64,000 nucleotides of DNA, taken from Pseudomonadota bacterium (GTDB lineage Bacteria; Pseudomonadota; Gammaproteobacteria; Burkholderiales; Burkholderiaceae_C). How positions within the stretch are numbered: position 1 is the first letter of the stretch; the number at the start of each line of letters is the position of its first letter. Below the pieces are notes generated by a model. That model had not been told where the DNA came from. It saw only the letters and a list, made by a program, of their open reading frames with translations, and made no database searches. Below are positions 25,675-33,594 of this stretch, in pieces. Where the stretch lies: positions 1 through 64,000 of the forward strand of contig JAIUPH010000009.1 in NCBI GenBank assembly GCA_020161065.1. Direction: 5' to 3'. The translations under genes and the position numbers were made by a program.

Positions 25675-26714
25675 CGGGCGACTACGAGCAGCGCCGCGCG
25701 GCGCTGGCCCAGCTCGAACAGGCGATGGCGCGAGAGACGGCCGTCACGCCCAAGGAACTGATCCACGCGCGCGGCACGCTGCGCCTGTACCGGTACCTCC
25801 CGCAGACGGCGGACGTGTATCGCGTGCCGGTGCTGATCGTGATGTCGCTGGTCAGCAAGCCCTACATCTTCGACCTCGCGCCCGGGCAGAGCCTGGTCGA
25901 GCACCTGGTGCGCGCGGGCTTCGAGGTCTACCTGATCGACTGGGGCACGCCGCGTGCCGAACACCGCGGCCTGAAGGTCGACGACTACGTGGCCGAGCTG
26001 CTGCCGGAATGCGTCGAGCAAGTGCGCGCCTACGCCGGCGCCGATTCGGTCAGCCTGCTCGGCTACTGCCTCGGCGGCATCTTCACCGCGCTGTACGCGG
26101 CCCTCGAAGCGCCGGCCGCCGCCGCGCGCGGACGGCTGGCCAACCTGCTGCAGATCGCCACGCCGATCAACGGCGCCGGCATGGAACTGCAGCGCGCGCT
26201 GGTCGGCCCCGGCGCGCTCGACCCCGACCTCATCGTCGACACCTTCGGCAACGTGCCGGCGTCGATGATCGAGGGCGCCTTCCAGATGCTGCGCCCGCTG
26301 CAGAAGGCGTCGGGCCGCATGAGCCTGCTGAACCACGCCGACGACCCCGCGTTCGTGAAGGCGCATTTGCGCATCGTGCGCTGGGGCGCCGACGCGCTGC
26401 CGTTCCCCGGCGCGGCCTTCCGCCAGCTGGCCAACGACTTCATCCGCGGCAACCGCATCGTCGAAGGCCGCTACGAGGTGCGCGGCCGGCGCGTCGACCT
26501 CGGCAGGATCCGCGTGCCGCTGTTGCACGTGGTGGCCGAGCACGACCACGTGGTGCCGGCCGCCGCCTCGCGCGACCTGGTGCGGCTGGTCGGCAGCCGC
26601 GACAAGGACGAGTGGGTGATCAAGGGCGGCCACGTCAGCCTGGTCGCCGGCGCCGGCGCCGTCACGCGGACCTGGCCGCGCATGGTCGGCTGGCTGGCGG
26701 CGCGCTCGACTTGA
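25671..26714 (+). CDS. phaC: Class III-like polyhydroxyalkanoate synthase catalytic subunit (PhaC)
   Basis: A 347-residue alpha/beta-fold enzyme with the PHA synthase lipase-like box GYCLGG, in which Cys133 replaces the usual serine nucleophile. Asp292 in AEHDHVVP and His321 in GGHVS complete the expected triad. VPVLIVMSLVSKPYIFDLAPGQSLVEHL and VYLIDWGTP are also typical. The length suits class III PhaC (about 355 residues) and not class I (about 590). Such enzymes polymerise (R)-3-hydroxyacyl-CoA into storage polyester with a PhaE subunit; here the preceding small gene is the only candidate. A member that has become a depolymerase or hydrolase cannot be excluded. Confidence 0.82.
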   Translation: MTGDYEQRRAALAQLEQAMARETAVTPKELIHARGTLRLYRYLPQTADVYRVPVLIVMSLVSKPYIFDLAPGQSLVEHLVRAGFEVYLIDWGTPRAEHRGLKVDDYVAELLPECVEQVRAYAGADSVSLLGYCLGGIFTALYAALEAPAAAARGRLANLLQIATPINGAGMELQRALVGPGALDPDLIVDTFGNVPASMIEGAFQMLRPLQKASGRMSLLNHADDPAFVKAHLRIVRWGADALPFPGAAFRQLANDFIRGNRIVEGRYEVRGRRVDLGRIRVPLLHVVAEHDHVVPAAASRDLVRLVGSRDKDEWVIKGGHVSLVAGAGAVTRTWPRMVGWLAARST

Positions 26715-26719
26715 AGGCG

Positions 26720-26748
26720 GCCGCGCCGGCGCCGCGCCGGCGCCGCGC
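26720..26748. repeat. 11-bp GC-rich tandem repeat between convergent genes
   Basis: GCCGCGCCGGC is repeated at 26720-26730 and 26731-26741, with a partial third copy to 26748. It fills the 42 bases between the stops of phaC and the alkylsulfatase gene. The units are self-complementary in part and could form hairpins. Confidence 0.75.
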
Positions 26749-26756
26749 AGCGCGGC

Positions 26757-28652
26757 TCAGGGCTCGACGACGTTGAACATCGGGTCGAACTCGTCCAGCG
26801 TCTCGACGAAGCGGCGGAACAGCGCGGCGTCGCCGCGCACCGCCAGCGTGCCGGCGTCCAGCGCCGCCAGCAGCGCGGCGCGGCCGGCCGACAGCGTGGC
26901 GAGCTGCGCGCGCGACATCTCCACCACTGCCTGCGCGGCGGCGCCATGGCTGCCCGGCAGGTGGCTCAAGGCGCCGTTGGACAAGCTGACGCGGTGCGAA
27001 TCGACACTGCCGTCGTCGCCGAGCAGCCGCCAGTCGAAGCGCGCGTCGAAGGCCTGGGCGCGCGGCCCGTCGACGCGGATACCCAGGTATTCGAGGAAGC
27101 TGCCGAACGGCAGGATGGCCACCACGTCGGGGCTGATCGACACGCCGCGCGGCGCCGAGGCCTGCGCGCGGCTGCGCAGCTCGCGCGCGCCCAGCAGGTA
27201 GGCGTTGCGCCAGGTGGCCGACTCGGCCTGGTAGCCGAGCTGCTCCATCGCATCCGCCGCGAGTTCGCGCGCCGCGCGGTGGGCGGGTTCGGCGAACACC
27301 ACGTGGTTCAGCGCCTCGACCACCCAGCGGAACTGGCCGGCGTCGAAGTCGGCGCGGGCGCGCTCGACCACCGCGTCGGCGCCGCCCATGTACTGCACGT
27401 ACTTGGCGCCGGCCTGCGCCGGCGGCAGCGCGTTCAGGTGCGCCGGGTTGCCGTCGTAAGGGCCCAGGTAATGCGCGTAGATGGCGTTGACGTTGTGCGC
27501 CACCGCGCCGTAGTAGCCGCGCGCGAACCACTGCGACGACAGCTTGTTCGGCAGCATCAGCTCGTCGGCAATCTCGCGCGGCGTGCGGCCGTGGCTCATC
27601 AGGCGCAGCGTCTGGTCGTGCAGGTAGCGGTAGAGGTCGCGCTGCCCGGCGACGTATTCGGCGATGCGCGCGCCGCCCCACACCGGCCAGTGGTGCTGCA
27701 CGATCAAGGCGTCGACCTGCGGCACGAAGGCGTCGAGCGCCTGGTCGAGGTAGCGCGCCCAGGCCAGCGAATCGCGCGTCTTCGCGCCGCGGATCGGGCA
27801 CAGGTTGTGCATCGTGTGGCAGGCGTTCTCGGCCAGGTTCAGCACGCGCAGCCCGGGGTAGAGCATGTTCATGTCGGCCGGCGCCTCGGTGCCCGGCGTC
27901 AGGTGGAACACGATCTCGACGCCATCGACGCGGCGGCGCTCCACCGGCTGCGTGATCAGCGTGGTCGGCGCGATGAAGCCGTCGCCGCCGCGGCCCACGG
28001 CCTTGCCCAGGCCGCTGTCGACATGCGCCATGGTGCCCGCGTCGAGCGACCAGCCGAACTGGAACAGCGCGCGCCGGCGCATCGGCACGCCGGCCAGGAT
28101 GGATTCGGAGAACGACTCCTCGGTGAAGCCGAAGGGCGCGATGACCTCGACGCCATTGCGCACGTCTTCCGGACTGATGACGCCGCGCACGCCGCCGTAG
28201 TGGTCGCGGTGGCTGTGGGTGTAGATCACCGCCACCACCGGCCGCGGGCCGCGGTGCGCGCGGTACAGCGCCAGCGCCGCGCGCGCATGCTCGGTGAACT
28301 GCAGCGGATCGACGACGATGACGCCGCTGTCGCCTTCGATGAAGCTGACGTTGGCCAGCGAGAAGCCGCGCACCTGGTAGACGCGCTCGGCCACCTGGAA
28401 GAGGCCGTGGATGGCGTTGAGCTGCGCCATGCGCCACAGGCTGGGGTTGACCGTCGCCGGCGCCTCGTCCGCGAGAAAAGCGTAGGGTGCCAGGCTCCAC
28501 GAGACGCCGCCGGCATCGGCATCGATGTGGGCGTCGGGCAGCGTCGCGATGAAGCCGCGGCGCGCGTCGTCGAAGTCGCGGCGGTCGCTGAAATCGAGCT
28601 CGTCGAAAACCTGGCGGTTGGCGGCGATGGTGTCGCGATGGGCGGGCTTCAT
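26757..28652 (-). CDS. Linear alkylsulfatase-like metallo-beta-lactamase-fold hydrolase
   Basis: A 631-residue protein like SdsA1/BDS1 class III alkylsulfatases, zinc enzymes that cleave alkyl sulfates to alcohol and sulfate. The metal motif is complete: His146, His148, Asp150 and His151 in THSHRDH. The central part matches the alkylsulfatase dimerisation domain (SSQWFARGYYGAVAHNVNAIYAHYLGPYDG), and residues from about 510 resemble the SCP2-like C-terminal domain. No obvious secretion signal is present, whereas SdsA1 is exported. The ATG at 28652 overlaps the TGA of the CoA-transferase beta gene, so the enzyme is coupled to a ketoacid CoA-transferase/thiolase operon. The alcohol released could feed the local dehydrogenase. 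Confidence 0.85.
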   Translation of the reverse strand: MKPAHRDTIAANRQVFDELDFSDRRDFDDARRGFIATLPDAHIDADAGGVSWSLAPYAFLADEAPATVNPSLWRMAQLNAIHGLFQVAERVYQVRGFSLANVSFIEGDSGVIVVDPLQFTEHARAALALYRAHRGPRPVVAVIYTHSHRDHYGGVRGVISPEDVRNGVEVIAPFGFTEESFSESILAGVPMRRRALFQFGWSLDAGTMAHVDSGLGKAVGRGGDGFIAPTTLITQPVERRRVDGVEIVFHLTPGTEAPADMNMLYPGLRVLNLAENACHTMHNLCPIRGAKTRDSLAWARYLDQALDAFVPQVDALIVQHHWPVWGGARIAEYVAGQRDLYRYLHDQTLRLMSHGRTPREIADELMLPNKLSSQWFARGYYGAVAHNVNAIYAHYLGPYDGNPAHLNALPPAQAGAKYVQYMGGADAVVERARADFDAGQFRWVVEALNHVVFAEPAHRAARELAADAMEQLGYQAESATWRNAYLLGARELRSRAQASAPRGVSISPDVVAILPFGSFLEYLGIRVDGPRAQAFDARFDWRLLGDDGSVDSHRVSLSNGALSHLPGSHGAAAQAVVEMSRAQLATLSAGRAALLAALDAGTLAVRGDAALFRRFVETLDEFDPMFNVVEP

Positions 28653-29317
28653 GCACGGCCTTTCGCTGCGGCGGCGGCGCGGGCGACCGGCAGGCCCAGC
28701 AGCGCTTCGAAGCTTTCGTGGTCGAGCCCGTCGACGAGGTCGACCAGGCGCAGCCCGGCCGGCGTGCATTCCAGCGTCGCCAGGTCGCCGTAGATGCGCT
28801 TGACGCAGCCGATCGCCGTCAGCGGGTAGCTGCACTGCCGCACCAGCTTGCTGGCGCCTTGCTTGGTCAGCAACTCCATCATCACCCAGGTCTGGCGCGC
28901 GCCGACCGCCAGGTCCATCGCGCCGCCCACCGCGGGGATCGCGCCGGGCTCGCCGGTGTGCCAGTTGGCCAGGTCGCCGGTGGCCGAGACCTGGAAGGCG
29001 CCGAGCACGCAGATGTCGAGGTGGCCGCCGCGCATCATCGCGAAGCTGTCGGCGTGGTGGAAGAAGGCGCCGCCGGGCAGCAGCGTCACCGGCTGCTTGC
29101 CGGCGTTGATGAGGTCGTAGTCTTCCTCGCCGGCGCGCGGGCTCGGGCCCATGCCGAGGATGCCGTTCTCACTGTGCAGGACGACCTCGCGGTCGCCGCC
29201 CAGGTGGTTGGCCACCAGCGTGGGCATGCCGATGCCGAGGTTGACGACGGCGCCGTCGTGGATGTCGCTTGCCACGCGGCGCGCGATCTCGTCCTTGCTG
29301 CGTTTGGGGTAGGCCAT
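28649..29317 (-). CDS. 3-oxoacid CoA-transferase, subunit B
   Basis: A 222-residue beta subunit of a family I CoA-transferase. The catalytic glutamate is Glu50 in LHSENGILGMGP, which forms the glutamyl-CoA thioester intermediate. NLGIGMPTLVANHL and GGAMDLAVGA are family signatures. Enzymes of this type transfer CoA from succinyl-CoA to acetoacetate or 3-oxoadipate. The A subunit gene is immediately upstream with a 5-base gap, and a thiolase precedes that, giving the order thiolase, A, B, alkylsulfatase. The choice between PcaIJ-like and ScoAB-like specificity cannot be made from these motifs. Confidence 0.9.
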   Translation of the reverse strand: MAYPKRSKDEIARRVASDIHDGAVVNLGIGMPTLVANHLGGDREVVLHSENGILGMGPSPRAGEEDYDLINAGKQPVTLLPGGAFFHHADSFAMMRGGHLDICVLGAFQVSATGDLANWHTGEPGAIPAVGGAMDLAVGARQTWVMMELLTKQGASKLVRQCSYPLTAIGCVKRIYGDLATLECTPAGLRLVDLVDGLDHESFEALLGLPVARAAAAAKGRA

Positions 29318-29322
29318 GGCGA

Positions 29323-30042
29323 TCAGGCTCCTCGGGGCGCCGGTTCGGGGTTGGGCACGCCGCCGGCCGCGGTGGCGGTGCGCGCCACCTGCACGATGCG
29401 CTGCACGAAGATGCCCGGCGTCACCACCGCCTCGGGGTCGAGCGCGCCGAGCGGCAGCACGTCGTAGACGCTGGCCACGGTCTTGGCCGCGGCCATCGCC
29501 ATCACCGGGCCGAAGTTGCGCGCCGCCTTGCGGTACGTCAGGTTGCCCCAGCGGTCGCCGCGCTCGGCCTTGATGAGCGCGAGGTCGGCGTGCAGCGCGG
29601 TCTCGAACACCTGCCAGCGGCCGTCGAGCAGCCGCGTTTCCTTGCCCTTGGCCAGCTCGGTGCCGTAGCCGGTGGGCGTGAAGAAGCCGCCGATGCCGGC
29701 GCCGGCGGCGCGGATGCGCTCGGCCAGGTTGCCCTGCGGCACCAATTCCAGTTCGATGCGGCCTTCGCGGTACAGGCGGTCGAAGTGCCAGGAATCGGCC
29801 TGGCGCGGAAAGCTGCAGATGATCTTGCGCACGCGGCCGGCGGCCAGCAGCGCGGCCAGGCCTTCGTCGCCGTTGCCGGCGTTGTTGTTGACCACCGTCA
29901 GCTCGCGCGCGCCTTGCTCGATGAGGCCGCCGATCAGCTCGTTGGGAATGCCTGCAGTGCCGAAGCCGCCCACCATCACGGTGGCGCCGTCGGGCGTGTC
30001 GGCCAGCGCTTCGGCGACCGAGGTTGCCAGCTTGTCGATCAT
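29323..30042 (-). CDS. 3-oxoacid CoA-transferase, subunit A
   Basis: A 239-residue alpha subunit with the family I signature VMVGGFGTAGIPNELI near the start, LTVVNNNAGNGDEGLAAL, and GGFFTPTGYGTELAKGKETR. It pairs with the B subunit encoded five bases downstream to form the active heteromer. The ATG at 30042 is the first methionine of the conserved N-terminal helix; upstream codons run into the thiolase gene, whose stop is five bases away. Together with the thiolase upstream this makes a unit that activates a 3-oxoacid and cleaves it. Confidence 0.9.
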   Translation of the reverse strand: MIDKLATSVAEALADTPDGATVMVGGFGTAGIPNELIGGLIEQGARELTVVNNNAGNGDEGLAALLAAGRVRKIICSFPRQADSWHFDRLYREGRIELELVPQGNLAERIRAAGAGIGGFFTPTGYGTELAKGKETRLLDGRWQVFETALHADLALIKAERGDRWGNLTYRKAARNFGPVMAMAAAKTVASVYDVLPLGALDPEAVVTPGIFVQRIVQVARTATAAGGVPNPEPAPRGA

Positions 30043-30047
30043 GGCGT

Positions 30048-31226
30048 TCAGAAGATCTCGAACAGCCCGGCGGCGCCCATGCCGCCGGCGATGCACATCG
30101 TCACCACCGCATGGCGCACGCCGCGCCGCCGGCCTTCGATCAGCACGTGGCCGGCCAGCCGCGCGCCGGTCATGCCGAAGGGGTGGCCGATGGCGATGCT
30201 GCCGCCGTCGACGTTGAGCCGCTCGTCGGGAATGCCCAGCCGCTGCTGGCAATACAGCGCCTGCGACGCGAAGGCCTCGTTCAGCTCCCACAGGCCGATG
30301 TCGTCGACCGTCAGGCCATGGCGTTGCAGCAGCTTGGGCACGGCGAACACCGGGCCGATGCCCATCTCGTCGGGCTCGCAGCCGGCGACGGCGAAGCCGC
30401 GGAACGCGCCCAGCGCCTGCAGGCCTTCGCGCTCGGCCAGGCGCGACTCCATCAGCACGCAGGCCGAGGCGCCGTCGGCCAGTTGCGACGCATTGCCGGC
30501 GGTGATGAACTGGCCCGGGCCTTTCACCGGCTCCAGCCGGCTCAAGCCTTCGTAGCTGGTGTCGGCGCGGTTGCAGGTGTCGTGGTCGATGGTCACCTGC
30601 TGCCGGCTGACGGCGCCGCTGGCGCGGTCGGTGACGGCCATGGTCGTCGTCACGGCGACGATCTCGTCGCGGTAGTGGCCGGCGCGCTGCGCCTCTGCCG
30701 TGCGCTGCTGGCTTTGCAGCGAGAAGCGGTCCTGCGCTTCGCGGCTGATGCCGTAGCGCTGCGCCACGCGGTCGGCGGTGTCGATCATCGCCAGGTAGAG
30801 GTCGGGCTTGTGCTCGCGGATCCAGGGGTCGGTGCCGTCTTCGCCGTCGCGCGTCTGGATGCCGGAGATGCTTTCGACGCCGCCGGCGACGATGGCCGGC
30901 GCGCCGTCCAGCACGATGCGGCCGGCCGCCTCGGCCACCGCGTGCAGGCCCGAGGCGCAGAAGCGGCTGACCGTGGCGCCGCCCACTGCCAGCGGCAGCC
31001 CGGCGCGGATCACCGTCTGGCGGCCGATGTTGCGGCCGGTGCGGCCTTCGGGGTAGCCGCAGCCGAGGATCAGGTCTTCGATCAACCCCGGGTCCAGCCG
31101 CGCCCGCTCCACCGCCGCCTGCACGGCGAAGGCGGCCAGCGTGGGCCCCGGCGTGACGTTGAACTCGCCGCGGTGCGCCTTGGTGAGCGGCGTGCGCGCG
31201 GTGGAAACGAAGACGGCTTCACGCAT
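30048..31226 (-). CDS. Acetyl-CoA acyltransferase (thiolase)
   Basis: A 392-residue degradative-type thiolase that cleaves 3-oxoacyl-CoA with CoA to acetyl-CoA and a shortened acyl-CoA. All catalytic residues are visible: Cys90 in [10 protein letters not shown], the His of [15 protein letters not shown] (about 348) and the second Cys near 378 in [24 protein letters not shown] is the usual start. It is followed at five bases by the CoA-transferase A subunit. Unlike the two thiolase-like proteins elsewhere in the window, it is a complete enzyme. The gene upstream is a DUF35 protein, 21 bases away on the same strand. Confidence 0.92.
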   Translation of the reverse strand: MREAVFVSTARTPLTKAHRGEFNVTPGPTLAAFAVQAAVERARLDPGLIEDLILGCGYPEGRTGRNIGRQTVIRAGLPLAVGGATVSRFCASGLHAVAEAAGRIVLDGAPAIVAGGVESISGIQTRDGEDGTDPWIREHKPDLYLAMIDTADRVAQRYGISREAQDRFSLQSQQRTAEAQRAGHYRDEIVAVTTTMAVTDRASGAVSRQQVTIDHDTCNRADTSYEGLSRLEPVKGPGQFITAGNASQLADGASACVLMESRLAEREGLQALGAFRGFAVAGCEPDEMGIGPVFAVPKLLQRHGLTVDDIGLWELNEAFASQALYCQQRLGIPDERLNVDGGSIAIGHPFGMTGARLAGHVLIEGRRRGVRHAVVTMCIAGGMGAAGLFEIF

Positions 31227-31247
31227 CGGGAACTCCTTGCAGCGATG

Positions 31248-31655
31248 TCAGGGCTGGGTCGAGAGGCGGAAGCGCGCCAGCGCCAGGTCGCCTTCCCATT
31301 GCACGTCCAGTTCCACCGGCGCGTCGGCAACCAGCGCCTCGTTCGGGTCGGTGAGGTTGGTCAGCAGGCGCGGGCCTTCGGCCAACTGGACGAGCGCCAC
31401 GTGGTACGGCAGCCGGCTCTCGAAGGCCGGATGGTAGGCCTGGTGGTAGACCACCCAGCTCAGCAGCCGGCCGCGGCCGCTGGCCGCTTGCCAGCTCACC
31501 TCGGGGCTCAGGCAGGCCGGGCAATGCCGGCGCGCCGGCAACCACGTGTGCCCGCAAGCGCAGCGCTGCACCAGCAGCCGGCCTTCGCGCAAGGCGTCCC
31601 AGTACGGCCGGCTGGTCTCGTTGATGTCGGGCTGGGGCAGGTCCATCGTCGCCAT
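31248..31655 (-). CDS. Zinc-ribbon/OB-fold (DUF35) acyl-CoA binding partner protein
   Basis: A 135-residue DUF35 protein. An N-terminal helix precedes a four-cysteine zinc ribbon (Cys-Ala-Cys-Gly, then CPAC after a 14-residue loop), followed by an OB-fold with GRGRLLSWVVYHQAYHPAF. DUF35 proteins bind acyl-CoA and pair with thiolase-like or MaoC-like enzymes; in steroid side-chain catabolism a DUF35 protein activates the aldolase Ltp2. The thiolase-like gene begins immediately upstream, its stop two bases before this ATG. A second methionine three codons in is possible. Confidence 0.85.
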   Translation of the reverse strand: MATMDLPQPDINETSRPYWDALREGRLLVQRCACGHTWLPARRHCPACLSPEVSWQAASGRGRLLSWVVYHQAYHPAFESRLPYHVALVQLAEGPRLLTNLTDPNEALVADAPVELDVQWEGDLALARFRLSTQP

Positions 31656-31657
31656 CG

Positions 31658-32788
31658 TCAGTTCCCCAGGATCAGCGTCGCATGCGTGTGCATGGTGCCG
31701 CCTTGGTTGCTGACCAGGCAGTGCCTGGCGCCGCTGACCTGCAGCCGCGCCGTGCCGCGCATCTGGCGCACGCCTTCGATGATGAGCTGCAGCCCCGGCA
31801 TGCCGGTCTCCGACAGCAGGCCGCCGCTGGTGTTGATGGGCAGCCGGCCGCCGTGCTCGATGGCGCCGTCGGCCACGAAGCGGCCCGCCTCGCCCTTGCG
31901 GCAGAAGCCGTAGTCTTCCAGCGTCATCAGCACGGTGATGGTGAAGCAGTCGTAGAGCTGCGCGACGTCGATGTCCCGCGGCTTCAGGCCGGCCATGCGG
32001 AACGCGGTGTCGGCGGCGCGCGCCGCCTCGGTGGCGGTCAGCGTCGCGCGCTGCGGCAGTTCGTACGAGGTCTGGCCGTGGCCGAAGCCGAGCACCGGCA
32101 CCGGCATCGGCACGCCCAGTTCGCGCGCGCGGCGCGCGCTCATCACCACCAGCGCGGCGCCGCCGTCGGAGACCAGCGCGCAGTCGGCGCGGCGGATCGG
32201 GTCGACCAGCCACGGCGACGCCAGGTAGCCGGCCAGGTCCAGCGGCGCGCGCAACTGCGCCTGCGGGTTGCCGGCGCCGTGCTGGCGGCTGGCGATGGCG
32301 ACGGCGGCCAGGTCTTGCGGCCGCGTGCCGTACTCGATCATGTGGCGGCGCTGGATCATCGCGTAGCCGGCGGCGGTGGAGAACCAGCCGTAGGCCGCGT
32401 CGTCGCCGCGCGCGCGGCCGTAGACGGCGCGGTTGCCGCTGCGCGGGTTGTCGGCGTAGCAGACCAGCGCCACGTCGCACTGGCCGGCCTCGATGGCCAT
32501 GATCGCGAACGACAGCAGCGTGATGTTGGCGGCGCCGCCCTGATCCCAGCAGCCGCCGATGCGCGGCGTGATGCCCAGCGCCTCGGCCACCTTCTGGCCG
32601 TACATGAACTGGTGCGCCGAGGTCGGCACCTTGACGAACACGGCGTCGACCAGCGACTTGTCGACGCCGGCGTCGGCCAGCGCGTGGCGGCAGGCCTCGA
32701 CGTTGAGCGAGACAGTGTCGCTGCCCGGCAGCCTGCCGAACGCGGTGTGGCCGATGCCGGCGATGACGTGGCGGCCGCTGAGGTTCAC
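31658..32788 (-). CDS. Thiolase-like (SCP-x/Ltp2 type) protein lacking the thiolase cysteine
   Basis: A 376-residue thiolase-superfamily protein. The fold motifs are clear: VALVCYADNPRSGN, SDGGAALVVMSARRARELG, the YDCFTITVLMTLEDYGFC block and NTSGGLLSETGMPG. Where real thiolases place the nucleophilic Cys, this one reads GCWDQGGAANIT, so no cysteine aligns with the active site. With its DUF35 neighbour it resembles Ltp2-type aldol-lyases of steroid degradation more than a thiolase. It starts at GTG (32788); no ATG exists for about 70 codons, and the GTG lies two bases after the stop of the enoyl-CoA hydratase gene. The activity is inferred. Confidence 0.8.
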   Translation of the reverse strand: MNLSGRHVIAGIGHTAFGRLPGSDTVSLNVEACRHALADAGVDKSLVDAVFVKVPTSAHQFMYGQKVAEALGITPRIGGCWDQGGAANITLLSFAIMAIEAGQCDVALVCYADNPRSGNRAVYGRARGDDAAYGWFSTAAGYAMIQRRHMIEYGTRPQDLAAVAIASRQHGAGNPQAQLRAPLDLAGYLASPWLVDPIRRADCALVSDGGAALVVMSARRARELGVPMPVPVLGFGHGQTSYELPQRATLTATEAARAADTAFRMAGLKPRDIDVAQLYDCFTITVLMTLEDYGFCRKGEAGRFVADGAIEHGGRLPINTSGGLLSETGMPGLQLIIEGVRQMRGTARLQVSGARHCLVSNQGGTMHTHATLILGN

Positions 32789-32790
32789 GC

Positions 32791-33567
32791 TCAGTCCCCC
32801 GCGAACTTCGGCGGCCGCTTGTCGCTGAAGGCCTGGCGGCCTTCGGCGGCGTCGGTGCTGCGCTGCAACTGCTGCTGCACGAACTGCTCCAGCCGCAGGC
32901 CAAAGGCCAGCGGCACGTCGCCGCCGCGCAGCGCCAGCTCTTTCGCGGCCTGCACCGCCAGCGGCGCGTTGGCGGCGATGCGCCGCGCCAGTTCCAGCGC
33001 GCTGGCCATCACCTGCGCGGCCGGCACGACGCGGTTGACGAGGCCCCAGCGCGCCGCGGTGGCCGCGTCGATGGCATCGCCGGTCAGCAGCAGTTCCATC
33101 GCGATGGCGTGCGGCAGTTGCTGCGGCAGCCGCTGCGTGCCGCCGTTGGCGGCGATGATGCCGCGCTTGACCTCGCTCAGCGCGAAGCTGGCGTGGTCGG
33201 CCGCCACGCGCAGGTCGGTGGCCAGCATCAGCGTCATGCCGCCGGCCAGGCAGTGGCCGTTGATCGCGGCGATCACCGGCTTCCAGATCTCCAGCCCGCG
33301 GTTGAGCAGCATGCCTTGCTGCGTGCGCCACAGCTCGGCCATCGGCGCCTTGCGGCCGATCCACGACTTCAGGTCGGCGCCGGCGCTGAAGGCCTTGTCG
33401 CCGGCGCCGGTGATGATGGCCACGCGCACCGCCTCGTCGTCGCGCACGCGCGCCCAGGCCGCCGACAGCGCAGCGTAGTGCTCGGCATCGAGCGCGTTGC
33501 GCTTGTCGGGCCGGTTGATGGTGATGACGGCGATGCCGCCGTCGAGCAGCTCGAAATCGATGGCCAT
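32791..33567 (-). CDS. Enoyl-CoA hydratase/isomerase family protein
   Basis: A 258-residue crotonase-fold protein. The oxyanion-hole segments are GDKAFSAGADLKSW and AINGHCLAGGMTLMLATDLR. LSEVKRGIIAANGGTQRLPQ carries one Glu at the usual first acid position, while the second is replaced by Ala-Asn-Gly, so hydration or another crotonase reaction is possible. It sits in a tight operon with the acyl-CoA dehydrogenase upstream and the thiolase-like/DUF35 pair downstream, giving the order dehydrogenase, hydratase, aldolase-like protein. That order suits beta-oxidation ending in a retro-aldol or thiolytic cut. Confidence 0.85.
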   Translation of the reverse strand: MAIDFELLDGGIAVITINRPDKRNALDAEHYAALSAAWARVRDDEAVRVAIITGAGDKAFSAGADLKSWIGRKAPMAELWRTQQGMLLNRGLEIWKPVIAAINGHCLAGGMTLMLATDLRVAADHASFALSEVKRGIIAANGGTQRLPQQLPHAIAMELLLTGDAIDAATAARWGLVNRVVPAAQVMASALELARRIAANAPLAVQAAKELALRGGDVPLAFGLRLEQFVQQQLQRSTDAAEGRQAFSDKRPPKFAGD

Positions 33568-33594
33568 GCGCTGATTCTCGATGGGCCCGCCGAC

